Assembly (NCBI GenBank): GCA_963765725.1
Contig: CAVXXI010000001.1
Location: 434,001-498,000, forward strand
DNA from: DASQEH01 sp963765725
GTDB lineage: Bacteria; Actinomycetota; Actinomycetes; Propionibacteriales; Nocardioidaceae
Direction of reading: 5' to 3'
DNA: 64,000 nt
Shown here: positions 27,394-36,117 of the stretch, piece after piece
How the letters are laid out: each line of letters begins with the position of its first letter
Position numbering within the stretch: the first letter of the stretch is position 1
Program-made: the position numbers and the translations under genes
The notes under the pieces: generated by a model
Database searches by the model: none
What the model saw: the letters and a program-made list of their open reading frames with translations, nothing else
What the model was told of the DNA's origin: nothing

Positions 27394-28211
27394 GCAGCCG
27401 GCCCGGCTTTGCGATCTCACTGGTCGCCCGATGGGGGCTGCGGGCGTTCGTGGCCGCGGTGCTGGCGTTCATCTACGTGCCGCTCGTCGTTGTCGTGATC
27501 AACTCCTTCAACTCCGACTCAACCTTCGCCTGGCCGCCGAGCGGGCTCACGCTGCGGTGGTGGAGGGCGGCGCGCAACAGCAGCGGGATGCTCGACGCGC
27601 TCCGGCAGAGCGTCGGCGTCGGGCTGGCCGCCACGGCTGTAGCCCTCGTGCTCGGTTCACTTGCGGCGTTCGGCCTGCACCGGTACCGGTTCTTCGGCAG
27701 GGAGGCGGTGTCGCTGCTGATCATCCTGCCGATCGCGCTGCCCGGCATCGTGACCGGTATCGCGCTCAGCAACGCCTTCATCACCATCCTCGGGGTCGGC
27801 ATCTCGGTGTGGTCGCTGGTCATCGCGCACGCCACCTTCTGCATCGTGGTCGTGTACAACAACGTGGTAGCGAGGCTGCGTCGGCTGGGCGGCGGTGTCG
27901 AGGAGGCGTCGATGGATCTCGGCGCCACCCGGTGGACGACGTTCCGGCTCGTCACCGTGCCCAACCTGGCCTCGGCCCTGCTCGCCGGTGCCCTGCTGGC
28001 CTTCGCGCTGTCCTTCGACGAGATCGTCGTGACGACGTTCACCGCACCGCCGGACATCCAGACGCTGCCGCTGTGGATCTACAACAACCTGCTGAGCCGC
28101 CAGCAGGCGCCGATCGTCAACGTGGCGGCCGCCGGGCTGATCCTGCTGTCGACGGTCCCGATCTACCTCTCGCAGCGGCTGTCAGGCGACAGGGGCGGCG
28201 GACGGCTGTGA
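27390..28211 (+). CDS. Polyamine ABC transporter permease, PotC-like (second system)
   Basis: A protein of 273 residues. FIYVPLVVVVINSFNSDSTF at the start and the EAA loop EEASMDLGATRWTTFRLVTVPNLASALL are PotC/PotI features, and LLAFALSFDEIVVTTFTAPP matches the family near the last spans. The GTG start at 27390 overlaps the preceding permease stop. Last gene of the second importer. A hairpin follows 17 bp after the stop, and the aldehyde dehydrogenase begins 124 bp downstream. Confidence 0.9.
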   Translation: MSSRPGFAISLVARWGLRAFVAAVLAFIYVPLVVVVINSFNSDSTFAWPPSGLTLRWWRAARNSSGMLDALRQSVGVGLAATAVALVLGSLAAFGLHRYRFFGREAVSLLIILPIALPGIVTGIALSNAFITILGVGISVWSLVIAHATFCIVVVYNNVVARLRRLGGGVEEASMDLGATRWTTFRLVTVPNLASALLAGALLAFALSFDEIVVTTFTAPPDIQTLPLWIYNNLLSRQQAPIVNVAAAGLILLSTVPIYLSQRLSGDRGGGRL

Positions 28212-28227
28212 CCATCGCCCGCAGGAG

Positions 28228-28256
28228 CCTGTTTCGACGGAATCCATCGAAACGGG
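28228..28256. terminator. Hairpin after the second pot operon
   Basis: Perfect arms GTTTCGA (28231-28237) and TCGAAAC (28247-28253) around a 9-base centre. Outside them three more pairs, one a G-U, extend the stem to about ten base pairs. There is no T-run after it; a G-run follows. It may end the transporter transcript or set the ratio to the downstream dehydrogenase. The same dyad in DNA could instead be an operator. Only the structure is seen; the function is inferred. Confidence 0.45.
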
Positions 28257-28335
28257 GGGCCGGTCTGGTGCAATCGGTGGCCACCAACTACCTTGGCGTC
28301 GCACCTACCTCTCCTCCGACCTGCAAGGGGCCTCG

Positions 28336-29769
28336 ATGACCACGCGGACGCTGAAGAACCTCATCAACGGCGAGCTCGTCGACAGTGCTGACGGCAGGAC
28401 GTCCACGCTGGTCAACCCGGCGACCGAGGAGGAGTTCGCGACGGCAGCGGTCTCGGGGCATGAGGACGTCGACCGGGCGTTCCGAGCTGCGTCGACCGCG
28501 TACGAGACCTGGCGCGACTCGACACCGGCCGAGCGCCAGCGAGCGCTGCTCAAGCTCGCCGACGCGATGGAGGAGCGGACCGCCGAGTTCGTCAAGATCG
28601 AGAGCGAGAACACCGGCAAGCCGCTCGGGTTCACCGAGACCGAGGAGCTGCCTCCGGCGATCGACCAGGTGCGCTTCTTCGCCGGCGCCGCACGTGTACT
28701 CGAGGGCCGGTCGGCAGGGGAGTACCTGGCGGGCCACACGTCGTACGTCCGGCGTGAGCCGATCGGCGTCGTCGCGCAGGTGACGCCGTGGAACTACCCG
28801 CTCATGATGGCGATCTGGAAGATCGCGCCGGCCCTGGCCGCGGGCAACACCCTGGTGATCAAGCCCTCGGACACCACCCCGGCGTCGACGCTGCTGCTGG
28901 GTGAGCTGTGCAACGAGTTCTTCCCGCCCGGCGTCATGAACGTCATCACCGGCGACCGCGACACCGGCCGTGCACTCGTGGAGCACCCCGTGCCGCAGCT
29001 GGTGTCCATCACCGGTTCCGTACGCGCCGGTATGGAGGTCGCTGCCTCGGCCGCCCGCGACCTCAAGAAGGCGCACCTGGAGCTGGGCGGCAAGGCGCCG
29101 GTGATCGTGTTCGACGACGCCGACGTCGAGGCGGCCGCCGAGGGCATCGCCGGCGCCGGGTACTTCAACGCCGGTCAGGACTGCACCGCGGCCACCCGCG
29201 TGCTCGCCGGCCCGCGGGTGCACGACGACTTCGTCGCGGCGCTCTCGGAGCAGGCCAAGAACACCAAGACCGGCATGCCCGACGACGAGGACGTGCTCTA
29301 CGGACCCGTCAACAACCCCAACCAGCTGGAGCGTGTGACCGGCTTCATCGACCGGCTGCCCGACCACGCGAGCCTGCAGGCCGGCGGTTCGCGAGTAGGC
29401 GACCGCGGCTACTTCTTCGCGCCGACCGTGGTCTCGGACCTCAATCAGGACGACGAGGCCATCCAGAACGAGATCTTCGGCCCGGTGATCACCGTGCAGA
29501 AGTTCTCCGACGAAGCCGAGGCGCTGCGCTGGGCGAACGGCGTCGAGTACGGGCTCGCCAGCAGTGTCTGGACCAAGGACCACGGCCGCGCCATGCGGAT
29601 GTCACGCCTCCTCGACTTCGGCTGCGTCTGGGTCAACACCCACATCCCGATCGTCGCGGAGATGCCCCACGGAGGGTTCAAGCACTCCGGGTACGGCAAG
29701 GACCTGTCGATGTACGGCCTCGAGGACTACACGCGCATCAAGCACGTGATGCACAACCTCGACTTCTGA
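28336..29769 (+). CDS. Gamma-aminobutyraldehyde dehydrogenase-like aldehyde dehydrogenase
   Basis: A protein of 477 residues, the standard ALDH length. Rossmann and active-site motifs: TPWNYPLMMAIWKIAPALAAGNTLVIKPS, FTGS-type SITGSVRAGMEV, general-base glutamate in LELGGKAPV, and nucleophile cysteine in GQDCTAATRV. The closest pattern is the aminobutyraldehyde/betaine aldehyde group (PatD/PuuC). It would convert 4-aminobutyraldehyde and NAD+ to 4-aminobutyrate. The position after a polyamine importer and beside two class III aminotransferases supports that. It ends at the inverted 22-bp arrays that separate it from the convergent aminotransferase. Confidence 0.87.
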   Translation: MTTRTLKNLINGELVDSADGRTSTLVNPATEEEFATAAVSGHEDVDRAFRAASTAYETWRDSTPAERQRALLKLADAMEERTAEFVKIESENTGKPLGFTETEELPPAIDQVRFFAGAARVLEGRSAGEYLAGHTSYVRREPIGVVAQVTPWNYPLMMAIWKIAPALAAGNTLVIKPSDTTPASTLLLGELCNEFFPPGVMNVITGDRDTGRALVEHPVPQLVSITGSVRAGMEVAASAARDLKKAHLELGGKAPVIVFDDADVEAAAEGIAGAGYFNAGQDCTAATRVLAGPRVHDDFVAALSEQAKNTKTGMPDDEDVLYGPVNNPNQLERVTGFIDRLPDHASLQAGGSRVGDRGYFFAPTVVSDLNQDDEAIQNEIFGPVITVQKFSDEAEALRWANGVEYGLASSVWTKDHGRAMRMSRLLDFGCVWVNTHIPIVAEMPHGGFKHSGYGKDLSMYGLEDYTRIKHVMHNLDF

Positions 29770-29770
29770 T

Positions 29771-30004
29771 CCTCCGCCGAGGAGTCAGGCAGTTCCCCCC
29801 GAGGGGTCAGGTAGTTCCCTCCGAGGGGTCAGACTGTGTACCGCTCAAGAGTCGGTTAGTTCCTCACGTACCCGCCGACACCGCCGGGGAGAGAGGTACC
29901 TGAGTCCTCAGCGGGAGGAACGGGACTCCTCGGGGGCAAAACCTGACTCCTCAGCGGGTATTACCTGACTCCTCGGCGGGAAGAAGGCGACTCCTCGCGG
30001 ACGG
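29771..30004. repeat. 22-bp tandem arrays, inverted then forward (family B), between convergent genes
   Basis: The whole gap between the stop codons of the dehydrogenase and the convergent aminotransferase is repeat sequence. Three units in inverted orientation (29771-29836, core CCGAGGGGTCAG) are followed by a degenerate stretch. Five units in forward orientation (29895-30004, each 22 bp, core CTGACTCCTCGGCGGG) then run to the last codon of the neighbour. The two blocks are complementary and could fold into a long hairpin readable from both sides. The arrangement would suit a two-way terminator, but there is no T-run. Confidence 0.88.
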
Positions 30005-30005
30005 G

Positions 30006-31238
30006 CTACGAGTCGAGGGCGGCGGTGACGGCCGCTGCCAGCTCGCCGACCTCGCCGTCGGTCATCACGAAGGCCGGAGAGATCTGGATGCCGCCCGCGC
30101 CGACGGCCCGGGTCGCGACCCCGTGCGAGCGCAGGGTACGCGCGAGCCCGGCCGCCTCACCGGGGTCGGCGAGCTGTACCGCCGCCAACGCGCCCGTGCC
30201 GCAGCGCACCTCCGCCACCCGTTCGTGCTCGGCGAGCGGGGACAGGGCCACCGCGAGCGTGGTCTCGAGCCGGGCCGCCTCCTCCAGCAGGCCCTCCCGC
30301 TCCACGATCGCGAGGTTGGCCAGTGCCACCGCCGCTGCCGCCGCATGCCCCGAGTAGGTGTACCCGTGCCGCCACCAAACCCCGGCATCGGGCTTGAAGA
30401 ACGGCTCCCACACCTTCGGTGAGATGAGGACCGCGCCCATCGGCAGGTAGCCGGAGGTGAGCCCTTTGGCCGTGGTGACCATGTCGGGCTCCAGCCCGAA
30501 CCGCGTGCTCGCGAACCACGAGCCACCGATCCGCCCGTACCCGGTCACGACCTCGTCGGCCACGAACAGCACGTCGTACTCCGTGCAGACCTTGCGGACG
30601 TCGGCCAGATAGCCCTCCGGGGGAGGGTAGACGCCACCGGCTCCGACCACCGGTTCGCAGAAGAAGGCGGCCACGTGCTCGGGTCCGACCCGCTCGATGG
30701 TGGCGCGCAGGTCGTCGGCGCTGTCCCACTCGACGGTGGCCGCGTCGGCGACGAGCTCCCCGTAGCCCTCGCGGTTGCCGGGGATGCCGGCGAGGGCCGT
30801 ACCGGCGTAGTGCATGCCGTGGTACGCCTTCTCGCGGCCGATGATGACGGTCCGCTCCGGGTGGCCGACCTCGAACCAGTACCGCCGCGCCAGCTTCGCG
30901 GCGGTGTCGACGGAGTCGGAGCCGCCCGAGGTGAAGAACACTTTGCTACCCGGCATCGGGGCGATGCCGGCGAGCCTGTCGGCCAGGTCGATGGTCGGCT
31001 GCGTCGCGTAGTCGCCGAAGGTGGAGTAGGCGGCCAGCCGGCTCATCTGCTGCGCGGCCACCTCCGCCAGCTCGGTACGGCCGTGCCCGACATTCGTGAA
31101 CCACAGGCCGGCGGTGGCGTCGAGGTAGCGGGTGCCGGCCCGGTCGTAGACGTGACAGCCGTCGCCACGCTCGATCACGAACTCCCCGGTCGCCTCGACG
31201 GCACCCATGTCGGAGAACGGATGCCACAGGTTGCCCAC
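30006..31238 (-). CDS. Class III aminotransferase, omega-amino acid/polyamine type
   Basis: A protein of 410 residues, shorter than the one at 19108-20496 and only distantly similar. The N-terminus LWHPFSDMG and the motifs TSGGSDSVDTAAKLARRY, YHGMHYAG and VADEVVTGYGR are those of class III aminotransferases. The PLP lysine is in TTAKGLTSGYLPMGA. Likely amino donor is a terminal diamine or omega-amino acid. The GTG start at 31238 has GGGGAG six bases upstream. A second transaminase could allow separate use of putrescine and another amine, or feed the same aldehyde to the convergent dehydrogenase. Confidence 0.85.
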   Translation of the reverse strand: MGNLWHPFSDMGAVEATGEFVIERGDGCHVYDRAGTRYLDATAGLWFTNVGHGRTELAEVAAQQMSRLAAYSTFGDYATQPTIDLADRLAGIAPMPGSKVFFTSGGSDSVDTAAKLARRYWFEVGHPERTVIIGREKAYHGMHYAGTALAGIPGNREGYGELVADAATVEWDSADDLRATIERVGPEHVAAFFCEPVVGAGGVYPPPEGYLADVRKVCTEYDVLFVADEVVTGYGRIGGSWFASTRFGLEPDMVTTAKGLTSGYLPMGAVLISPKVWEPFFKPDAGVWWRHGYTYSGHAAAAAVALANLAIVEREGLLEEAARLETTLAVALSPLAEHERVAEVRCGTGALAAVQLADPGEAAGLARTLRSHGVATRAVGAGGIQISPAFVMTDGEVGELAAAVTAALDS

Positions 31239-31290
31239 GCAGACTCCCCTCTACCGGCCCACCCGTGCCGTGGGCCCCGGCCAAGGTACC

Positions 31291-31965
31291 TCAGCAGAAG
31301 CCGGCGTCGTGAACGCAGATGGCGATCTGCACCCGGTTGCTCGCGTCGAGCTTCGTGAGGATGTGTGACACGTGGGCCTTGACGGTCGCGACACTCATGT
31401 ACAGGTCGGCGGCGATGTCGGCGTTGGCCTTTCCGGCACCCACGGCGACGGCCACCTCGTGCTCACGCTCGCTCAGCTGCTCCAAACGCGACCGGGCCGC
31501 CCTCCTGCGGTCGGCCTCCGATGCCGTCGACGTGTCCGCGATCTGGCGGATGAGCTGCGACGTCACGCTCGGGGAGAGCATCGGCTCCCCCTCAGCCACG
31601 CGTTGGACGGCGTCGACGATCAGGGCCGGCGGCGTGTCCTTCAGCAGGAACCCGGTGGCACCGTCGCGGAGTGCGCGCACCACGTACTCGTCGGCGTCGA
31701 ACGTCGTCAAGACGATCACCGCCGGCGGTTCGGCCAGCGCGGAAAGCCGGCTGGTCGCTTCGAGGCCGTCCATGTGCGGCATCCGGATGTCCATGAGCAC
31801 GACATCGGGACGCGTGCTCTCCACGAGGGCGAGACCCTCGACGCCGTCTCCGGCTTCGCCGACGATGTCGATGTCCGGCGACCCGCGCAGGATCATCGCC
31901 AGGCCGGCGCGTACCAGGGCGTCGTCGTCGACGATCGCCACCCGCACCCGGCCCGCTCCTGTCAC
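31291..31965 (-). CDS. LuxR/NarL-type response regulator
   Basis: A protein of 224 residues. Receiver domain with acidic pocket (VDDD), phosphoacceptor aspartate in VVLMDIRMP and the conserved lysine in LLKDTP. The C-terminal helix-turn-helix is LSEREHEVAVAVGAGKANADIAADLYMSVATVKAHVSHILTKL. The start is the GTG at 31965, chosen because GTGA overlaps the kinase stop; an earlier GTG at 31983 is in frame. It forms a two-component pair with the kinase, which faces an ABC exporter operon that is its probable target. Confidence 0.93.
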   Translation of the reverse strand: MTGAGRVRVAIVDDDALVRAGLAMILRGSPDIDIVGEAGDGVEGLALVESTRPDVVLMDIRMPHMDGLEATSRLSALAEPPAVIVLTTFDADEYVVRALRDGATGFLLKDTPPALIVDAVQRVAEGEPMLSPSVTSQLIRQIADTSTASEADRRRAARSRLEQLSEREHEVAVAVGAGKANADIAADLYMSVATVKAHVSHILTKLDASNRVQIAICVHDAGFC

Positions 31966-33137
31966 GCCGCCCACGGCAGCCACACGCGCACGACGAAGTC
32001 TCCCTCGAGCGTGCGGCCCTGTTCGAAGCGTCCGTGCGCCAGGGCGGCGCGCTCGGCCAGCCCGATGAGTCCGAGACCGGCTCCCGGCGTGGTCGTGGTA
32101 GCGCCGCCGACACGCGCCGGGTTCCGTACCTCCACCGTGAGTCCGTCGCCCGGCCGGCCCATCACGATCACGTCGACCTGAGTGTTCGGCGCGTGCTTAC
32201 GGGCGTTCGTAAGGCCCTCCTGGACGACCCGGTACGCCGTCCGGCCGATCGAGTCCGGCACCTCGTCGTCGAGCGACAGCTCGTTCTTCAGCGAGATCCG
32301 CGCACCGGAGGCGCGCTCGTCGGCGATCAGCTCGTCGAGGTCGCAGAGCGTGGGTTGCGGCCGGTTGGGAGCGCCGTCCGCCTCCTCGTCGCGCAGCACG
32401 CCGAGGATCTCGCGCAGGTCGGTGAGGGCCCGGTGGGAGTTCGCCTGGATGATCTCCGCTGCGTCGCGCGTCTCCTGCTCGCTCAGGTTGTGGCGGTACG
32501 CGAGCGCCCCCGCGTGCATCGCGACGAGCGACATCCGGTGAGCCAGTACATCGTGCATCTCCCGGGCGATGCGGTTGCGCTCTTGAGCCTGCGCCTGCGC
32601 CACCTGCAGGGACTGCTCGCGCTCGGCGCGGACTGCCCGGTCCTCCAAGGTGGCGAGCAGCTCCCGCCGCTCGCCGATGTACATCCCGATCGCGATGGCG
32701 ATGCCGGCGAACCCAATGCTCAGTACCAGCGAGACGTACCACGGCCCCGAGCCGCTCTGCCGCGGCTCGAACTCGTAGTAGAGCTGGCCGGCGACGACCG
32801 CGGTCGCCGCAACCGGCAGCATCTCGGTCCACCGGCGCCGGGTCGACATCGAGATGAACGTGATGACTCCCGCGCCCGACGAGCTCGTCGACACCACGCC
32901 CGCCACGGCGCCGATCAGCGCCATCGCGAGCGGCCATCGTCGCCGGAAGTTCATCGCCACGAGCGTCACGACGCCGAGCCCGAGGTCGAGCGCCACCAGG
33001 TAGGCGCTCTTGTCCCATTGGACGTCGGCGACGAAGGCCCACAGGAAGCCACCGAAAGCGATAGCCACGAGGTTGCGCCACGTCGTCTGCCATCGCGTGA
33101 GCGGTGGGGGACCCAGCTGGACCGCGACGGTGCTCAC
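31962..33137 (-). CDS. Sensor histidine kinase (HisKA_3 type)
   Basis: A protein of 391 residues. Four to five membrane spans in the first 160 residues, a coiled segment (LATLEDRAVRAEREQSLQVAQAQAQERNRIAREMHDVLAHRMSLV in part) with phosphoacceptor histidine in REMHDVLAH, and an HATPase_c domain with VVQEGLTNARKHA and GAGLGLIGLAERAA. No large external sensor domain is present, so the signal is probably in the membrane, as for kinases that sense peptide antibiotics or lipid stress. The GTG start lies only six bases after TAACCT and lacks a ribosome site, so the message may be leaderless. Divergent from the ABC exporter. Confidence 0.92.
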   Translation of the reverse strand: MSTVAVQLGPPPLTRWQTTWRNLVAIAFGGFLWAFVADVQWDKSAYLVALDLGLGVVTLVAMNFRRRWPLAMALIGAVAGVVSTSSSGAGVITFISMSTRRRWTEMLPVAATAVVAGQLYYEFEPRQSGSGPWYVSLVLSIGFAGIAIAIGMYIGERRELLATLEDRAVRAEREQSLQVAQAQAQERNRIAREMHDVLAHRMSLVAMHAGALAYRHNLSEQETRDAAEIIQANSHRALTDLREILGVLRDEEADGAPNRPQPTLCDLDELIADERASGARISLKNELSLDDEVPDSIGRTAYRVVQEGLTNARKHAPNTQVDVIVMGRPGDGLTVEVRNPARVGGATTTTPGAGLGLIGLAERAALAHGRFEQGRTLEGDFVVRVWLPWAA

Positions 33138-33265
33138 CTACCCAGGTTAGAGAGGGGACCGGCATTCACCCACCGACCTAGGTATCGCCGCGATCGACTT
33201 TGGTCTAACCGGTCGGCGACCTTGGCCCGATGTGCCGGCCGGTCCTCGGTGCAGAGACTGGGCAC

Positions 33266-34162
33266 ATGATCGTTGTCAAAGAACTGACCAAGCGCTACGG
33301 CGCCTACACAGCGGTCGACCATGTCTCGTTCACCGTCGAGCCGGGAACCGTCACTGGTTTCCTCGGGCCGAACGGCGCCGGGAAGTCGACCACGATGAGG
33401 ATGATGGTCGGGCTCACGCCTCCTACGGCAGGCAGCTCGACGATTCTCGGTGTCCCCTACTCCAAGCTGAATAACCCCGGCCGCACGGTCGGGGTCCTCC
33501 TCGACGCCTCCGCACAGCATGCCGGCCGAAGCGGGTACGAGGTGCTCAAGCTCGGCGCGATGGTAATGGGCCTACCCGAGTCGCGGGTCCAGGAGATGAT
33601 CAGCCTCGTCGGTCTCAACGAGGCGGAGGCCAAGCGGCGGGTGGGCAACTACTCGCTCGGCATGCGTCAGCGTCTCGGCATCGCGCACGCTCTGCTGGGT
33701 GACCCGGAGGTGCTGATCCTCGACGAGCCCGCCAACGGGCTCGACCCGGCCGGGATCCGCTGGATGCGCGGGTTGCTCACCAACTTCGCCCACCGGGGTG
33801 GCACGGTCCTGCTCTCGTCGCACCTGATCCACGAGATCGAAGTCATCGCCGACGAGCTGGTCGTCATCGGGAGCGGCAAGATCGTCGCTCAGGGCTCGAA
33901 GCAGTCGATGCTCACCAACGCCGGTACTTTCGTCCGCGGGGCGGACACAGCAGCACTCGAGGGCGCCCTCGACACCGCCGGGCTCACCTTCAGCGCCGAG
34001 CGTGACGGCGGCTTCGTGGTGGAGGCGACCACCGAGCAGGTAGGCAAGGCCGCGCTGGTCGGCGGGGTCGTGCTCACCGAGCTGAGGACAGGCGGCTCCG
34101 GACTCGAGGACATGTTCCTCGAGCTGACCGCAGACGACGCACGAGAAGAGGTTCGTTCATGA
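33266..34162 (+). CDS. ABC-2 type transporter ATP-binding protein
   Basis: A protein of 298 residues. Walker A GPNGAGKST (about 33-41), signature YSLGMRQRLGIAHALL, Walker B VLILDEPANGLDP and the switch SSHLIHEIE. This is the exporter class with a DrrA/BcrA-like sequence. The C-terminal 70 residues are outside the ATPase fold. The ATG at 33266 is used; weak ribosome site. It overlaps the permease gene by four bases. Together with the divergent two-component system the group resembles antibiotic- or stress-responsive exporters; the cargo is unknown. Confidence 0.92.
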   Translation: MIVVKELTKRYGAYTAVDHVSFTVEPGTVTGFLGPNGAGKSTTMRMMVGLTPPTAGSSTILGVPYSKLNNPGRTVGVLLDASAQHAGRSGYEVLKLGAMVMGLPESRVQEMISLVGLNEAEAKRRVGNYSLGMRQRLGIAHALLGDPEVLILDEPANGLDPAGIRWMRGLLTNFAHRGGTVLLSSHLIHEIEVIADELVVIGSGKIVAQGSKQSMLTNAGTFVRGADTAALEGALDTAGLTFSAERDGGFVVEATTEQVGKAALVGGVVLTELRTGGSGLEDMFLELTADDAREEVRS

Positions 34163-34953
34163 GTACGGTAGCCACCGCCGACCCGGTCGCCCGCAGGCCC
34201 GCCGCCGACCTGGACCGCGTGCCCTTCTCGCGCCTGGTACGCGTGGAGCTGCGCAAGTCGTACGACACGAGGGCCGGGTTCTGGCTGCTCGTGTCGATCG
34301 CCGCCATCACCGCAGCCGCTGTCGTCATCTTGCTGATCGTCGGGCATCCGAACGACCTCACCTTCGACAACTTCACCCAGGCGACGGGGATACCTCAGGG
34401 GATCCTGCTTCCCGTGCTCGGCATCCTCCTGGTGACGAGCGAGTGGACGCAGCGAACCGGCCTGGTCACTTTCACGCTCGAGCCGAGCCGTTCGCGCATC
34501 GTTGCCGCCAAGATCGTCGCGGCCGTCGTCCTCGGGCTGATCGCCGTCGTGATCGCCTTCTCGGTCGCAGCGCTCGCGAACCTGCTGGGCATGGCCGTGC
34601 ACAACGGCGATGGCAGCTGGGCGTTCGGGGTGTCGGGTTTCGGTGACATCACGATCCTCCAGCTCCTCGGGATCCTCGGGGGGCTCGCGTTCGGCATGCT
34701 GCTGCTCAACAGTGCGGCGGCCATCGTGTTGTCGTTCGCGTTGCCGACGGTCTTCGCGATCCTGTTCTCCTGGAGCAAGATCGCCGGTGCCGCCCCCTGG
34801 CTCGACCAGAGCACCGCCCAGTCGCCGTTACAGGACCACAGCGCGAGTGGGAGCGACTGGGCTCACCTCGCGGTGAACACGCTCATCTGGGTCGTCCTTC
34901 CGCTCGCCTTCGGCGCGTGGCGGCTGATGCGGAGCGAGGTCAAGTCGGCCTGA
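34159..34953 (+). CDS. ABC-2 type transporter permease
   Basis: A protein of 264 residues with a cytosolic N-terminal part of about 40 residues (VARRPAADLDRVPFSRLVRVELRKSYDTRAG in part) and six membrane spans, matching ABC-2 permeases of the NatB/BcrB kind. It has no extracellular domain of note. Start ATG overlaps the ATPase stop (ATGA). It ends 12 bp before a strong hairpin shared with the convergent menC-like gene. Confidence 0.9.
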   Translation: MSTVATADPVARRPAADLDRVPFSRLVRVELRKSYDTRAGFWLLVSIAAITAAAVVILLIVGHPNDLTFDNFTQATGIPQGILLPVLGILLVTSEWTQRTGLVTFTLEPSRSRIVAAKIVAAVVLGLIAVVIAFSVAALANLLGMAVHNGDGSWAFGVSGFGDITILQLLGILGGLAFGMLLLNSAAAIVLSFALPTVFAILFSWSKIAGAAPWLDQSTAQSPLQDHSASGSDWAHLAVNTLIWVVLPLAFGAWRLMRSEVKSA

Positions 34954-34964
34954 CTCCGTACGCC

Positions 34965-35010
34965 GAGGAGTCCGAGTCGGGTCCGCAGGGGGATCCGGCT
35001 CGGACTCCTC
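34965..35010. terminator. Long hairpin between convergent genes
   Basis: Perfect 12-base arms GAGGAGTCCGAG (34965-34976) and CTCGGACTCCTC (34999-35010), continued inward by TCGGGTCC against GGATCCGG with two G-U pairs. The stem is about 20 bp with a six-base loop. It sits exactly between the permease stop and the last codon of the convergent gene, so it can end transcripts from either side. The outer arms repeat the GACTCCTC core of the family B 22-bp repeat seen elsewhere in the window. Confidence 0.75.
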
Positions 35011-36117
35011 AGTCGTGGCGGGACACGGTCGACTGTGCCGTGGTCATCCGCTCCATGGCCGTGTCGAGCGGGGTCGCGCCGATGCCCGGACCGGTCGGCA
35101 CGTCGACGTAGCCGCCCCGCATCACCACGGGCTCGGTGAGGTCCTCGGCGAAGAAGCGGTCGCTCCCCGAGACATCGCCCGGGAGCGTGAAGCCCGGCAG
35201 CGACGCCAGTGCGACATTGGCCGCCCGTCCGAGTCCGGTCTCCACCATGCCGCCGCACCAGACGGCGACCCCCGAGGCGGCCGCGAGGTCGTGGATCCGC
35301 ACCGCCTCGAGGTAGCCGCCGACCCGCCCGGCCTTGATGTTGATGACCCGGCAGGCACCGAGGCTGATCGCGTCGGCCGCCGAGGATGCCGAGACGATCG
35401 ACTCGTCGAGGCAGACCGGCGTCGTCATCAGCTTCGCGAGCTCCGCGTGCTGGCGGAGGTCCTCCTCGGCGAGGGGCTGCTCGACGAGCAGCAGGTCGAA
35501 GGCGTCGAGCCGGCAAAGTTGGCGGGCGTCGCTGAGCCGGTACGCCGCATTCGCGTCGACCTGGAGGGGGATGTCCCCGTACCGCTCGCGCACGGCCCCC
35601 ACGACACCGACGTCCCAGCCGGGCTGGATCTTGAGCTTGATCCGCACGTACCCCTGGTCGAGGTATCCGCCGACGGCGTCGAGCAGCTCCGGGACCGAGT
35701 CCATGATGCCGACGGACACTCCCGACGGCACCCGGTCCACGACACCACCCAGCCGTCGGACAAGGGACGTGCCGCTGCGCCGAAGCTCGGCGTCGAGCAC
35801 AGCCATCTCCAGGGCCGCCTTCGCCATCCGGTGCCCCTTCACCGGTGCGAGCACACGGCCGACGTCGGCTGCCCCAGGTCGCCGCTCGCGAACAGGATGG
35901 GCAGGAGGAACGACCTCATCACGTCCATCGCGCCGGCGAGGTACTCCGACGAGTACAGAGGCTCGGCGCCGGCCACGCACTCGCCCCACCCCTCGCAGTC
36001 GTCGGCGACAACCCGGACGAGCAGGGCGTCCTTGACGCGCTCGGTGCCGAAGGACGTCCGGAACGGCGACTTCAGCGGGAGGCTGACCGTGCGCAGCTCA
36101 ACGGCCTCGATCTGCAT
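35009..36117 (-). pseudogene. Enolase-superfamily N-acylamino acid racemase/o-succinylbenzoate synthase, frameshifted
   Basis: From the ATG at 36117 (GAGGAG six bases upstream), the first frame encodes MQIEAVELRTVSLPLKSPFRTSFGTE... to SGDLGQ, then hits a stop. The rest (ADVGRVLAPVKGHRMAKAALEMA... to the end at 35009) is in the next frame. One extra base in the C run at 35872-35875 joins them into 369 residues. All catalytic features are present: KLK lysine pair in VRIKLKIQPG, metal ligands in LQVDANAAYR, LLVEQPL and CLDES, second lysine in INIKAGRVGG. This is the MenC/NSAR group. With a GNAT gene directly upstream, N-succinylamino acid racemase is more likely than menaquinone synthesis. Confidence 0.85.

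Noticed and set aside
28228..28256. Short direct/inverted repeat as an attachment site
   Set aside because: No integrase, tRNA gene or matching second copy is near; a hairpin or operator explains it better.
35009..36117. menC of a menaquinone operon
   Set aside because: No other men gene is adjacent; neighbours are a GNAT transferase and gabT, which fit an amino-acid racemase better. OSBS activity cannot be excluded.
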